NCBI GenBank assembly: GCA_009720755.1
Contig: WNKV01000007.1
Span: 62,001 to 126,000, forward strand
Reading direction: 5' to 3'
DNA length: 64,000 nt
Origin: Rhodoplanes serenus
Lineage (GTDB): Bacteria > Pseudomonadota > Alphaproteobacteria > Rhizobiales > Xanthobacteraceae
A program made the translations under genes and the position numbers. Shown piece by piece: positions 27,847 to 36,323 of this stretch; position 1 is the stretch's first letter; each line of letters begins with the position of its first letter. The notes beneath the pieces are model-generated. The model worked only from the letters and a program-made list of their open reading frames with translations. It did not search any database and had not been told where the DNA came from.

Positions 27847-28512
27847 TCAGTCGAGGCGGCGGGCAGCGCCGGGCAGGCCGGCGAGCGCCAAGCGAGTCAG
27901 CCGCTCGGCGATGCGGTCCACCGCGGCGGCGTCGAAGCGCAGCCCGAACGGCGCCCCGCCGAGGGCCTCGCGGCTGCGCACGAACGGCATCGCCTGGTTC
28001 ATCAGCCACACGGTCGCCACCGCGATCTCCTCCTGGCTCGCCTCCGGCGGCAGCACCCGGCGCGCGATGGTGGCGGCGGTCGCCAGCACCGGCGAGCGGC
28101 CCGAGGCGAGGAACTGCTTGTAGGGGCGCGACGGCGCCAGATCCTCCCAGGCGAACACCCGCAGGCAGCGGCCGATGGTGTTCCGCCGCAGCACCGGGCG
28201 AAGCTGGTGGCGGATCATGTCGCGCAGCATCGCCTCGGGGCTGCGGTCGTCGTCGGCCAAGGGCGTGTCCCCCTCGCCCGCGAAGGCGGCGGCTGCGAGG
28301 CCCAGGACCTCGTGATAGAGCCCCTCCTTGTTGCCGAAATAGTGCTTCACGGCGGCCGGGTTGGTGCGGGCGCGCTGGCAGATGCGGCGGACCGAGGCGC
28401 CGGCATAGCCGTGCTCGGCGAAGACCGTCAGGGCCGCCCGCAGCAGCCGCTCGCGGGTCGTGGGCGGGCGGCGCACCGATGCCGGCGCGAGATCGTGGAG
28501 GGTCGATTCCAT
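27847..28512 (-). CDS. TetR/AcrR-family regulator (CecR-type C-terminus)
   Basis: 221-residue repressor. The N-terminal TetR helix-turn-helix reads TTRERLLRAALTVFAEHGYAGASVRRICQRARTNPAAVKHYFGNKEGLYHEVL. The C-terminal half has LRDMIRHQLRPVLRRNTIGRCLRVFAWEDLAPS, like the YbiH/CecR group. The start at 28512 (MESTLHDLAPASVR) is behind CAGGGGG. The targets are unknown. The convergent enoyl-CoA hydratase and the divergent RuBisCO-like operon, about 700 bp away, are candidates. Confidence 0.85.
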   Translation of the reverse strand: MESTLHDLAPASVRRPPTTRERLLRAALTVFAEHGYAGASVRRICQRARTNPAAVKHYFGNKEGLYHEVLGLAAAAFAGEGDTPLADDDRSPEAMLRDMIRHQLRPVLRRNTIGRCLRVFAWEDLAPSRPYKQFLASGRSPVLATAATIARRVLPPEASQEEIAVATVWLMNQAMPFVRSREALGGAPFGLRFDAAAVDRIAERLTRLALAGLPGAARRLD

Positions 28513-29206
28513 GCGGGCCCCCTGCTGGGCACCGGCCGCGCCCGGGCGGGCGGGGGCCGGAGCGAGATGGCGGACGTCCGCAGCCGATACCCGATCGGGC
28601 GTGAGCGCGGACGGCGTCGAGCCGGGGCCGTGGAGGGGCGCGATGCGGCCGTCGTCGCCGGAGCGGGACCCGGCGCGACGGTGGCGGGCGCGGTGGTCGA
28701 GCGACGTGCGAGCGAGCGTCTTACGGGCGAGTGTCTCGCGGCCGAGCGCTGCGTGGCCGGTCGGCGCGCCGCCGAGTGACGTGCCGCCGAGCGGCCTGCC
28801 GCCAGTGGGCCAGCCGACGCCGGCCGGCGCGACGGACCGCAACCCGGCCCCTCGCATCCGAGACGTCGTGTGCTGTCGACGTATATGAACGCCGCGGTGC
28901 TCCGCTGGAGCCGCGACCAGACGATCATCCCCATTCCCCAGTCCCCGCGCGAATTGAGCCATCGTTTCGTGGCGGAGATTCGGCGCCGCGGTGGCGGCCG
29001 ACCGCGGCTTTGCGGCGGCCCGTCTGCCGCATTCGCAGGCAAGCTGTTGCCCCGGCGAGGATTTCGGAACGAACCGAAATTCACTCGAAGCGATTTCCCC
29101 GCGCCTCGGAACACTCCAGAAGGTCTTGCGTGATCGCATTTTCGACGGCGAACCGGGTCCCACTTCGCCGGAAAGTGCTCTAACAAGCCGGCCAGGGAGG
29201 ACGGCG
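28513..29206. other. long intergenic region upstream of the RuBisCO-like operon
   Basis: 694 bp with no convincing gene. The part from about 28690 to 28810 is made of degenerate short repeats around GAGCG and GCCG. Around 29069-29087 there is a small inverted repeat ATTTCGG/CCGAAAT. Repeat copy B occupies 29131-29184. The promoter of the RuBisCO-like operon must lie here, probably overlapping or just downstream of that repeat. Confidence 0.5.
29131..29184 (+). repeat. dispersed intergenic repeat, copy B
   Basis: TGATCGCATTTTCGAC followed by GGCGAACCGGGTCCCACTTCGCCGG and GTGCTCTAAC. It shares block order and spacing with copies at 7201-7263 (reverse) and 44773-44825. It ends 22 bp before the GTG start of the RuBisCO-like gene, so it may be transcribed as part of that leader or separate it from its promoter. 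Confidence 0.6.
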
Positions 29207-30349
29207 GTGAGCGAACGAATCGAGGTTACCTATCGGGTGCGGGCCGCGGCCGACACGGTGGCGGGGCGCGCCGCCGCGCTGGCGGTCGAGCAGAGCGTCG
29301 AGATGCCGGTCGGCGCCATCACGGACGCGGCGATCCGCGACGCCTATGTGGGGCGCGTCGAGGCGATCGAGCCGGTGGAGCGCGATGCCGGCTGGTTCGC
29401 GGTGCGGATCGGTCTCGCCGCCGCCACCGTCGAGCACGACGCCGGCCAGCTGATGTCGATGCTGTTCGGCAACTCGTCGCTCCACGACGACGTGGTGCTT
29501 CACGACATCGCGCTGCCGCCCGCCACGGCGGCGGGATTTGGCGGGCCGCGCCACGGCATCGCCGGCCTGCGCGAGCGCATCGGCGCCCGGGGCCGCGCCC
29601 TCACCGCGACGGCGCTGAAGCCGCAAGGGCTGTCACCCGCAGCGCTCGCCGATCTCGCCGGCCGCTTCGCCCGCGGCGGCATCGATCTCGTCAAGGACGA
29701 CCACGGCATCGCGGATCTCGCCTATGCGCCGTTCGCGGCGCGGGTGCCGGCGATCGCCGCGGCGGTGCGGGCAGCCTGCCGCGACACCGGCCACACCACG
29801 CTCTACGTCCCCAATCTGTCGGGTGATCTCGACCACATGCGCGACCAGATCGCGGTGGCGCGCGCCGCCGGGCTCGCCGCCGTGATGATCGCCCCCATGG
29901 TGGCGGGCTTTGCCACGGTGCGGCGCCTCGTCGCCGAGAATCCCGACATGATCGTCCTGGCGCATCCGAGCCTCGGCGGCGCCGCGCGCATCGCGCCGCC
30001 GCTCCTGTTCGGCACGCTGTTCCGGCTGATCGGCGCCGACGCGGTGATCTTCCCGAATGCCGGCGGGCGGTTCGGCTGGCCACGCGAGACCTGCCTGGCG
30101 CTCGCCGATGCGGCGCGGCGGCCATGGCACGGCTTGGCGCCGAGCCTGCCGGTGCCGGCCGGCGGCATGACGCGCGCCCGGGTGCCGGAGCTGCTCGATC
30201 TCTACGGCCGCGACGTCATGCTGCTGATCGGCGGCGCGCTGCTCGAAGCCGGCCCGCGGCTCATCGAGGCGACTGCCGACTTCGTGGCCGCGGTGCGCCG
30301 GCACGACTATATGGAGAAGCAGCCCGTGAACGAGATCGGTCCCGCGTGA
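29207..30349 (+). CDS. RuBisCO-like protein (form IV)
   Basis: 380-residue member of the RuBisCO large-subunit fold. The phosphate/Lys175-like motif reads ALTATALKPQGLS (Lys138; the Lys177 position is Gln140). The carbamylation site reads GGIDLVKDDHG: Lys163 and Asp165 are kept, but the Glu204 equivalent is His166. VLAHPSLGG (His253) replaces HRAMHA. The loop-6 lysine is missing (FPNAGGRFGW), and the phosphate loop is LLIGGALLEAG. It therefore cannot be a CO2-fixing RuBisCO. Form IV proteins act in methionine salvage (enolase), the methylthio-isoprenoid shunt (isomerase) or apionate-type decarboxylation. GTG start with AGGGAGG upstream; a cupin gene follows after 7 bp. Confidence 0.9.
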   Translation: MSERIEVTYRVRAAADTVAGRAAALAVEQSVEMPVGAITDAAIRDAYVGRVEAIEPVERDAGWFAVRIGLAAATVEHDAGQLMSMLFGNSSLHDDVVLHDIALPPATAAGFGGPRHGIAGLRERIGARGRALTATALKPQGLSPAALADLAGRFARGGIDLVKDDHGIADLAYAPFAARVPAIAAAVRAACRDTGHTTLYVPNLSGDLDHMRDQIAVARAAGLAAVMIAPMVAGFATVRRLVAENPDMIVLAHPSLGGAARIAPPLLFGTLFRLIGADAVIFPNAGGRFGWPRETCLALADAARRPWHGLAPSLPVPAGGMTRARVPELLDLYGRDVMLLIGGALLEAGPRLIEATADFVAAVRRHDYMEKQPVNEIGPA

Positions 30350-30356
30350 GGCAGCC

Positions 30357-30833
30357 ATGACCACCGACACGCCTGCGAATGTCCGCAAGGCCGCCGAGGA
30401 CTACCAGTGGGAGGGCGTCGAGCGGATGCCCTACAAGGAGGACGAGCGCGCCCTGTTCAAGACGGTGACGCGCCAGATCCTGTTCTCCGATCCGGCCCTC
30501 GACGGCGAGCTGCGCTACTTCGAGGTGGCGGCCGGCGGCTTCTCGACGCTGGAGCGTCACGAGCACGTCCACGCCGTGATGATCTTCCGCGGGCACGGGC
30601 ACTGCCTGGTCGGCGACAGCGTGCGGGCGGTGGCCGAGCGTGACCTCGTCTACATCCCGCCGATGACCTGGCACCAGTTCCGCGCCACTGGCGACCAACC
30701 GCTCGGCTTCCTCTGCCTCGTCAACGCGCGCCGCGACAAGCCGCAGCTTCCGACCACCGACGATCTCGCGGCGCTCGCCCGCGACCCGGCCATCGCGGCC
30801 TTCCTGAACGGGACGCCGACCACCGCGGCGTGA
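30357..30833 (+). CDS. cupin-domain protein paired with RuBisCO-like protein
   Basis: 158-residue single cupin. Metal-ligand motif 1 is ERHEHVHAVMIFRGHG (His68, His70, His72), and motif 2 ends in PPMTWHQFRA (His106). A conserved-looking N-terminal segment precedes the barrel. It begins 7 bp after the RuBisCO-like gene, so the two proteins probably act together. In Rhodospirillum rubrum a cupin follows the RuBisCO-like isomerase in the methylthio-isoprenoid shunt and releases methanethiol. Whether this cupin does so is inference. Confidence 0.85.
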   Translation: MTTDTPANVRKAAEDYQWEGVERMPYKEDERALFKTVTRQILFSDPALDGELRYFEVAAGGFSTLERHEHVHAVMIFRGHGHCLVGDSVRAVAERDLVYIPPMTWHQFRATGDQPLGFLCLVNARRDKPQLPTTDDLAALARDPAIAAFLNGTPTTAA

Positions 30834-30855
30834 CGACGTGCGTGCTTGCCGTCCG

Positions 30856-32214
30856 CTACGCCGGCGCCGGCTCCCGCGCGCCGAACGCGGCCTCCATGTC
30901 ACGGCGCGCCCGTACCGCGACGTCGCCGTCGTCGACCGCCACATCGTCCCAGGTCAGGGCGGCACCGGCCGGCACGTCGCGCCGCATCGGTATGCCGTGA
31001 GCGAGGCCGAGCGGCAGCAGGCCGGCGGCGAGCGACGCCGCGGCCGGTGTCTGTCGGCCCCAGACGCAGAAGCCGCCTTCGCCGTCGAGGATCTCGCCCT
31101 GGCGCAGCGCCCGCTTGGCGATCGCCACCACGTCGGAGCGGAAGCCGGTGGGCGCGCCGGTCGGCTCGCGGCGCAACGCCGCGCTCGCCACCGAGATGCC
31201 GAGCTCCAGCCCGATCATGTGGATCGGCCGGTACAGCGCCGCGTAGCGCCCGCTGGCGTCGGGCAGCATGGCGTACTCCGTGAAGCAGCGCCGCGCGTAC
31301 TCGGTCTCGCCCTCGATCACCACATAGGTGCCGAGCGCCAGATGGTGCGGCACGTCGTGGCCCTGGCGGTCGACCGAGGACACCACCTCGGTGACACCGG
31401 CCTTCTCCAGCGTGCCGCCGTCGCGCTCCGGCTTGCAGACATCGGCGAGCACGAAGCGGCTCGCCGGCGGGAAGCGCAGGCCGTCGCTCTGCGGCACCAG
31501 CCCGGTGGCGTTGCACACCGCCGTCATCTCGATCGCCGACTTGGTGCCGTCGATGAAGGAGTTGAACATCTTCGGATTGATCGAGCCGCGGTCGGTGATC
31601 GTCAGATACTTGTCGAGGACGTCCCACACGGTGTCGGGCGTCGAGGCGTGGTAGTGGGGCTCGTAGCGGGTGCCCTTGCCGGCGGCGACGACGCGGAACC
31701 CGCAGGCGCGCGCCCAGTCGACATGCTCGCAGATCAGCGCCGGCTGGTCGCCCCAGGCGAGGCTGTAGACGACGCCGGCGGCCGTCGCCTCGCGGGCGAG
31801 CAGCGGACCGGCGAGGGCGTCGGCCTCGACGTTCACCATCACGACGTGCTTGCCGTGGGCGATGGCGGCGCGGGCGTGGCGGATGCCGGCGCCCGGAACG
31901 CCGGTCGCCTCGACGATCACCTCGATCTCGGGCCGGGCGATCAGCGCCGCGGCGTCCTGGCTCACATGGGTGCGGCCGCTCGTCAGCGCCTCGGCCAGCG
32001 AGGCGGCGGCGCTGCGCTCCGGCTCCCAGCCCGCGGCGGCGAGCTGGCGCCGGGCCCGGGCGACGTCGAGATCCGCGATGCCGACGACATGCAGGCCGCG
32101 GGTGAGGCGCGCCTGCGCCAGGAACATGGCGCCGAACTTGCCGGCGCCGACGAGGCCGACCGTGACGGGATGTCCCGCGGCCTCGCGGGCGAGGAGCTGC
32201 GTGGCGAGATTCAT
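30856..32214 (-). CDS. NAD(P)-dependent oxidoreductase with SAF domain (COG4091-like)
   Basis: 452-residue protein. The N-terminal Rossmann domain (VTVGLVGAGKFGAMFLAQA; EVIVEATGVPGAGIRHARAAIAHGKHVVMVN) resembles homoserine dehydrogenase. The middle region SINPKMFNSFIDGTKSAIEMTAVCNATGL is typical of the COG4091 group, and the C-terminal SAF-like domain ends in AGAALTWDDVAV. The reaction is not established for most members; they sit in sugar-acid catabolic loci. The start is the ATG at 32214. It converges with the cupin gene, 22 bp apart, and is followed upstream by an NMT1-like binding protein on the same strand. Confidence 0.83.
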   Translation of the reverse strand: MNLATQLLAREAAGHPVTVGLVGAGKFGAMFLAQARLTRGLHVVGIADLDVARARRQLAAAGWEPERSAAASLAEALTSGRTHVSQDAAALIARPEIEVIVEATGVPGAGIRHARAAIAHGKHVVMVNVEADALAGPLLAREATAAGVVYSLAWGDQPALICEHVDWARACGFRVVAAGKGTRYEPHYHASTPDTVWDVLDKYLTITDRGSINPKMFNSFIDGTKSAIEMTAVCNATGLVPQSDGLRFPPASRFVLADVCKPERDGGTLEKAGVTEVVSSVDRQGHDVPHHLALGTYVVIEGETEYARRCFTEYAMLPDASGRYAALYRPIHMIGLELGISVASAALRREPTGAPTGFRSDVVAIAKRALRQGEILDGEGGFCVWGRQTPAAASLAAGLLPLGLAHGIPMRRDVPAGAALTWDDVAVDDGDVAVRARRDMEAAFGAREPAPA

Positions 32215-32322
32215 GGAGCGACACTCTTCATCGTGTTCTGGCGCGGCGGGGCCTGCCGTCGCGAAGGGATGCGCAGCTCTCGGCCTGCGCATCGTCCTCC
32301 ATGGGCGTGAGAGCGGCGGGTC

Positions 32323-33291
32323 TCACATCCCGGCGATCGCCTTCTGATAATAGGACAGGTCGATGTAGTCGGCGGCCGGACGGGTCGGTTTCCCGGTGTG
32401 GCGGGTGCGCAGCGCCAGCACGTTCTCGAAGCCCTTCATGTCGAGTGCCGCGTCCTTGTTCATGCCGGCCATCAGCAGATCATAGCCGGCCGCCGCGATG
32501 TCCTCTGGCATCTTCAGGTTTTCGGCGACCAGCCGGATCGCCTCCGCCTTGTTGGTCGGGTCGGCGGCCCAGCGCATCCCCTCGATATAGGCCGACAGGT
32601 ACTTCACGACAGTCTCGGCGTTGTCACGGCCCCAGGAGGCGAGCACGAAGCCGGCCGATGCCTGGTAGGGGCCGATCGAGGCGGTCGCCTCGCCCATGTC
32701 CTTGAGGCCGGCCTTGGCGGCGCGCAGCGAGAACGGCGGGTTGAGCATGGTGGCCGACAGGGTCTTGTCGGCGAGCAGCGCATCGACCCGCCGCATGGTG
32801 GCGCCGACCACCTGCACCGTGTAGTCCTTCTCGCGCTCCAGGCCGGCGAGGCGCAGCATCTCGTAGAGCTGGAACGCATAGGCGGTGTTCGGCGCGTCGA
32901 CCGCCACGGTCTTGCCGCGCAGGTCGGTGATCGCTCCGATGTCGGGCTGAACGAACAGGCGGTTCATGCCGTTGTCGCCGCCCACCACGATCTTGGCGTC
33001 GACCTTCGCCATCTCGACCATGGCGACGGAGTTGTCGGCAGCCGCATGGACGATCTGGAAACGGCCGTCGGCGAGCCCGTTGCGCAGCTCGTCCGAGTTC
33101 GGGGCGATCTTCATGTCGACCGCGAGGCCGCGCTTGGCGAACAGCCCCTTCGACTGCGCCACGAACAGCGGCAGGTTCTGCATGCCGGCGAACACCATGA
33201 TGGTGAGCTTGGTGTCGGCCGTGGCGGGGCTCGATCCGGCGACGAGCGCGAGGGTCGCGGCGGCGGTGGCGAGCTTGCGGAGATGGGACAT
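32323..33291 (-). CDS. ABC-type substrate-binding protein, NMT1/THI5-like (SsuA/TauA family)
   Basis: 322-residue periplasmic protein with a signal peptide (MSHLRKLATAAATLALVAGSSPATA). The fold signature is LTIMVFAGMQNLPLFVAQSKGLFAKRGLAVDM, with NSDELRNGLADGRFQIVHAAADN and DLRGKTVAVDAPNTAYAFQLYEML. It binds small organic ligands such as sulfonates, pyrimidines or aromatics. No ABC permease or ATPase gene is adjacent, so the transporter partners are elsewhere or the protein is an orphan. It lies 108 bp upstream of the COG4091-like gene on the same strand and may share its transcript. Confidence 0.85.
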   Translation of the reverse strand: MSHLRKLATAAATLALVAGSSPATADTKLTIMVFAGMQNLPLFVAQSKGLFAKRGLAVDMKIAPNSDELRNGLADGRFQIVHAAADNSVAMVEMAKVDAKIVVGGDNGMNRLFVQPDIGAITDLRGKTVAVDAPNTAYAFQLYEMLRLAGLEREKDYTVQVVGATMRRVDALLADKTLSATMLNPPFSLRAAKAGLKDMGEATASIGPYQASAGFVLASWGRDNAETVVKYLSAYIEGMRWAADPTNKAEAIRLVAENLKMPEDIAAAGYDLLMAGMNKDAALDMKGFENVLALRTRHTGKPTRPAADYIDLSYYQKAIAGM

Positions 33292-33658
33292 GCGGGGGCT
33301 CCTGGTCGGCGGCGCGAGGGCATGCGGCCTCGCGCCAGAGGGCGGGACGAACGCGGCGATGTGGGCGCGCCGATGCGGACGCGCCGACCTCCGGCCGCGG
33401 CCGGAGATCGGGAGCGGCTGCGGAGCGGAGCGTCTATGGGCCGTGAGATCGAGCAGAGCAGACAGGCAGGATCACGCGAAAACCTCCCGTGCGGCGGCTC
33501 TCGGTCCGCTCGCCAGGGGACCAGTCTAGAGGCATTTCGCGTCGCGAGGGAACGGCCCACGGGCTACCGCGCCGTCGCTGCGGCGCGCCGCCGCAGGCAA
33601 ATGCCGCGGGCCGGCTCGGCGGGTGTCGGTCACGGCGACGCCGTTCGGACGCGCAGAC
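33292..33658. other. intergenic region upstream of the binding-protein gene
   Basis: 367 bp holding the promoter region of the minus-strand binding-protein gene and the 3' side of the membrane-protein gene. A short palindromic TCTAGA lies near 33527. I see no gene, repeat copy or clear terminator. Confidence 0.4.
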
Positions 33659-34240
33659 TCAGATGATGTAGAGCGCCGCCACGATGCCGACGAGGAACAC
33701 GATGAGAAAGACGGTGAACCAGAAGCCCAGCCGCTTCTCGATCGCGGCGCGGGCCTGCGGTCCGTAGCGGTTGAGCAGGAAGGCGCTGAGAAAGAAGCGG
33801 GCGCCGCGGGTGACGATGGACAGCAGCACGAAGAGGAGGAAGTTGTAGCCCGCGAAGCCCGACGTGATGGTGACGATCTTGTAGGGAATGGGGGTGGCGC
33901 CCTTGATCAGGATGATCCACGAGCCCCATTGCGCGTAGGCTTCGCGGAACGCCTCCACCTTGTCGCCGTAGCCGTACAGGCCGATCAGCCACAGGCCGAC
34001 CGAGTCGTAGAGGAACGCCCCGATGGCGTAGCCCAGGATGCCGCCCGCCACCGAGGTGATCGTGCACAGGGCCGCGTAATAGTAAGCCTTGTCCGGGCGC
34101 GCCAGCGCCATCGGGATCAACATGGTGTCGGGCGGGATCGGGAAGAACGAGCTTTCCGCGAACGACACCGCGCCGAGGGCCCACGAGGCGTGCGGCTTGC
34201 CGGCGGCGCCCAGGCACCAGTCGTACATCTTTCTCAGCAT
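33659..34240 (-). CDS. YqaA/DedA-like VTT-domain membrane protein
   Basis: 193-residue integral membrane protein of the YqaA/VTT type. SWALGAVSFAESSFFPIPPDTMLIPMAL carries the conserved E..FFPIPPD motif, followed by GGILGYAIGAFLYDSVG and the ILIKGATPIPYKIVTITSGFAGYNF re-entrant segment, plus C-terminal helices. DedA-like proteins act in membrane lipid flipping and proton-motive-force homeostasis. The start at 34240 (MLRKMYDW) fits the family; the frame extends upstream without plausible content. Confidence 0.85.
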   Translation of the reverse strand: MLRKMYDWCLGAAGKPHASWALGAVSFAESSFFPIPPDTMLIPMALARPDKAYYYAALCTITSVAGGILGYAIGAFLYDSVGLWLIGLYGYGDKVEAFREAYAQWGSWIILIKGATPIPYKIVTITSGFAGYNFLLFVLLSIVTRGARFFLSAFLLNRYGPQARAAIEKRLGFWFTVFLIVFLVGIVAALYII

Positions 34241-34458
34241 GACGCCTGCTCGGACCTTCTCCGGCAACGAGGAAACCGGCTCGCCGGCGAGGGGGCGATC
34301 CGAGGGCGCCCGTCCGGTCGGTTCGGCGGGCCGGCCCACGCTGTAGCGGGGGCGCCGGCCGTTGTCCATGCCGGCACCCTGCGGCGGCCGGTCGTGCTCA
34401 GCCGGTCATGCCCAGCCGGTCATGCGCGGCCGCTCCGCGAAAGGTCGCACGTCACGAC

Positions 34459-34491
34459 AAGGGGCGCCGTGTGTGACACGGCGCCCCTTTT
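34459..34491 (-). terminator. intrinsic terminator hairpin after the Gly/Tyr-rich gene
   Basis: Perfect 14-bp inverted repeat, AAGGGGCGCCGTGT (34459-34472) and its complement (34476-34489), with a 3-nt loop. It stands 33 bp beyond the stop of the minus-strand gene at 34522. The T run is better on the plus strand (TTTT at 34488-34491) than on the minus strand, so efficiency on the minus strand is uncertain. Confidence 0.75.
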
Positions 34492-34521
34492 GGGTCCTGA
34501 GCGGCGGTATGGGGGACTGGC

Positions 34522-34893
34522 TTACCAGCCGGGCCGGTAGCCGTACCCGTAGCCGTAAGGGGCGTAGCCGCCGCCCCCGTAATACCCGTAGGGCGCGTAC
34601 CCGCCGTAGTAGCCGTAAGGGCTTCCGTAGTAGTAGGAGTTGCGTCGGGCCGAGTTGGCGGCCGCGATGCCGATCACCGTGGCGGCGGCGGCGCCGACCG
34701 CGTAGGGAGCGATCGGGGCGCGGCGGTAACCGCGGTAATAGCGGCGCTGCGCGCTCGCCTCGACGGTTCCGGAGCCCAGCAGCGGGGTATCGTCCCCGGC
34801 AGGCGCCGCCGCGACGGGCGCGGTTCCGAGCGCCGGCAGAGCCAGCGCGGCGGCGGCCGCGATGGCGATGGCCGTGGTGGAGGTCTTGCCCAT
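34522..34893 (-). CDS. small exported Gly/Tyr-rich protein
   Basis: 123-residue protein with a signal peptide (MGKTSTTAIAIAAAAALALPALGTAPVAAAPA), a middle hydrophobic glycine-zipper-like helix (VGAAAATVIGIAAANSARR), and a C-terminal tail of repeated YGYY/YAPYGYYGGG units. Such small Gly/Tyr-rich envelope proteins are common in Hyphomicrobiales and are of unknown function. The start at 34893 follows AGAGGA. A strong hairpin terminator follows. Confidence 0.7.
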   Translation of the reverse strand: MGKTSTTAIAIAAAAALALPALGTAPVAAAPAGDDTPLLGSGTVEASAQRRYYRGYRRAPIAPYAVGAAAATVIGIAAANSARRNSYYYGSPYGYYGGYAPYGYYGGGGYAPYGYGYGYRPGW

Positions 34894-35336
34894 CTGGTCC
34901 TCTCGCTGAATCGGGGGTTTCGGGGCGTGATCTCGCCCCGGGGGATCGGACATGAGGCACGGCGGGCCGCCGGCCCGCTCCGATGCCGCGAGTACACCAA
35001 ACGCGCGATCGGCGAAAAGGTTCCACCGCACCGTCGACCGGCCGCTCCGTGCCCTCGACGGGCGGCGTGCCGAATGCGTGTCGCGGGCGAAGCGCCTGGG
35101 CGGCTGCGGGCCGCCGGAAGGGCCGACGGGCGATCTTGTTATACAGGGTGGCGGCACGCCGCCGCGGTCGGCCGAGCCGCGCCCCGGCGATTCCTCAGGC
35201 CCCGGCGGAGCCGTGAGCCGAACGGCGGGGCGCATCGGCGCGATGCAATTCCGTCCGGCCCCCCATGCGCCCACGGCTTTTGACAGCGCCGCATCGGGCC
35301 GCGAAGCTCGCCGCCGTCCAATCGAGGAGACGCGCG
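34894..35336. other. intergenic region between divergent small genes
   Basis: 443 bp between the minus-strand Gly/Tyr-rich gene and the plus-strand DUF1330 gene, so promoters of both lie here. TTGTTA (35136-35141) is one possible -35/-10-like AT-rich spot. I see no gene or repeat. Confidence 0.4.
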
Positions 35337-35639
35337 ATGCCGGCCTACTGGGTAGCCCGATCGAAGATCAACGATCCGGTCGAGTACAAGAAGTACACCG
35401 ACCTCGTGCCCGGGATCATCAAGAAGTATGGCGGCAAGGTCCTGGCGCGCGGTGGGCGCTACGAGATCATGGAAGGGCCCGACAAGTTTCACCGCTTCGT
35501 GGTCATCGAGTTCCCGACCTTCGAGCAGGGCGTCGCCTGCTTCCGCTCGCCCGAGTACGACGCGGCCGCAAAATTCCGCCGCGGCGGGGCCGGCGAGGTC
35601 GAGACCATCATGGTGGACGCCGGCGACGCGACCAAATGA
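35337..35639 (+). CDS. DUF1330-family protein
   Basis: 100-residue ferredoxin-like dimeric alpha/beta barrel domain: MPAYWVARSKINDPVEYKKYTDLVPGIIKKYGGKVLARGG, then RFVVIEFPTFEQGVACFRSPEYDAAAKFR. That matches DUF1330 over its whole length. Function unknown; the family resembles small monooxygenase-like folds. The start at 35337 has GAGGAGA. It is convergent with mntR. Confidence 0.87.
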   Translation: MPAYWVARSKINDPVEYKKYTDLVPGIIKKYGGKVLARGGRYEIMEGPDKFHRFVVIEFPTFEQGVACFRSPEYDAAAKFRRGGAGEVETIMVDAGDATK

Positions 35640-35693
35640 AGCCATGGGGCGGGCCGCTCGGGTCCGTGAGGGCGGCGGGCGATCGGCCGCCTG

Positions 35694-36209
35694 TCAGCGG
35701 CCGTCCGAAGCCTTTCCGGCGCGTGCCGTGAAGCGCCGCATGGCGTCCAGCGTCTCGTCGCTGACATGGTGCTCGATGCCTTCGGAGTCGCGCCGGGCCG
35801 TCTCGGCACTCACCCCGAGGGCGCACAGGAACGCCTCGACGACGCGGTGGCGCTGTCGCGATCGCTCCGCCAGCACCTCGCCGGCCGCCGTGAGGAACAC
35901 GCCGCGATACGGCCGCTGGAGCACCAGGCCCTCGTCGGCGAGCCGCTTGAGCATTTTCGCGACCGTCGGCTGCGCCACGCCGAGGCGGGCCGCGATGTCG
36001 ACCTGGCGGGCCTCGCCGACCGTGCGGATGAGATCGCCGATCAGCTCGACATAGTCTTCCGACAGCTCGATGCGGCGGGCATGTCGCGCCTGCCGGAAGC
36101 CTTCCGCGCGCGTCTCCGGGCGCAGCGGCGTCGGGGCCGCCTCGGGGCCGGCGCGTCGTCCCGGCGTGGCCGAGCGGGTGGTCGAGCGGGTCGTCGAGCG
36201 TTGCGTCAT
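35694..36209 (-). CDS. mntR: manganese-responsive regulator MntR (DtxR/MntR family)
   Basis: 171-residue Mn(II)-dependent repressor. The winged helix reads [47 protein letters not shown]. The metal-binding dimerisation helices read [39 protein letters not shown], with the EHH-type ligands. There is no SH3/FeoA domain, as usual for MntR. The N-terminus is low-complexity ([14 protein letters not shown]), encoded by a 12-bp unit repeated about three times (36169-36204). The start could be ATG 36209 or GTG 36224. It is divergent from mntH, with an MntR box between them. Confidence 0.88.
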   Translation of the reverse strand: MTQRSTTRSTTRSATPGRRAGPEAAPTPLRPETRAEGFRQARHARRIELSEDYVELIGDLIRTVGEARQVDIAARLGVAQPTVAKMLKRLADEGLVLQRPYRGVFLTAAGEVLAERSRQRHRVVEAFLCALGVSAETARRDSEGIEHHVSDETLDAMRRFTARAGKASDGR

Positions 36210-36323
36210 CGGGCGGTCATCCACGCGCCGTCAGGATGGTCGTGGCCGAGATGCGTCCGGAGGAGCCGGCGCGCACGATCCGAGGCGTTCCGGCAGGTCG
36301 CGCGACCGGACCGGATGGCACCC

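Noticed and set aside
28513-29206. N-terminal extension of the TetR regulator (open to 29163)
   Set aside because: The upstream part is Arg/Thr/Gly low complexity, and TetR proteins begin just before the HTH. The ATG at 28512 has a ribosome-like site.
29207-30349. Functional CO2-fixing RuBisCO
   Set aside because: The E204 equivalent is His, the K177 position is Gln and loop-6 Lys is missing; no small subunit, phosphoribulokinase or carboxysome genes nearby.
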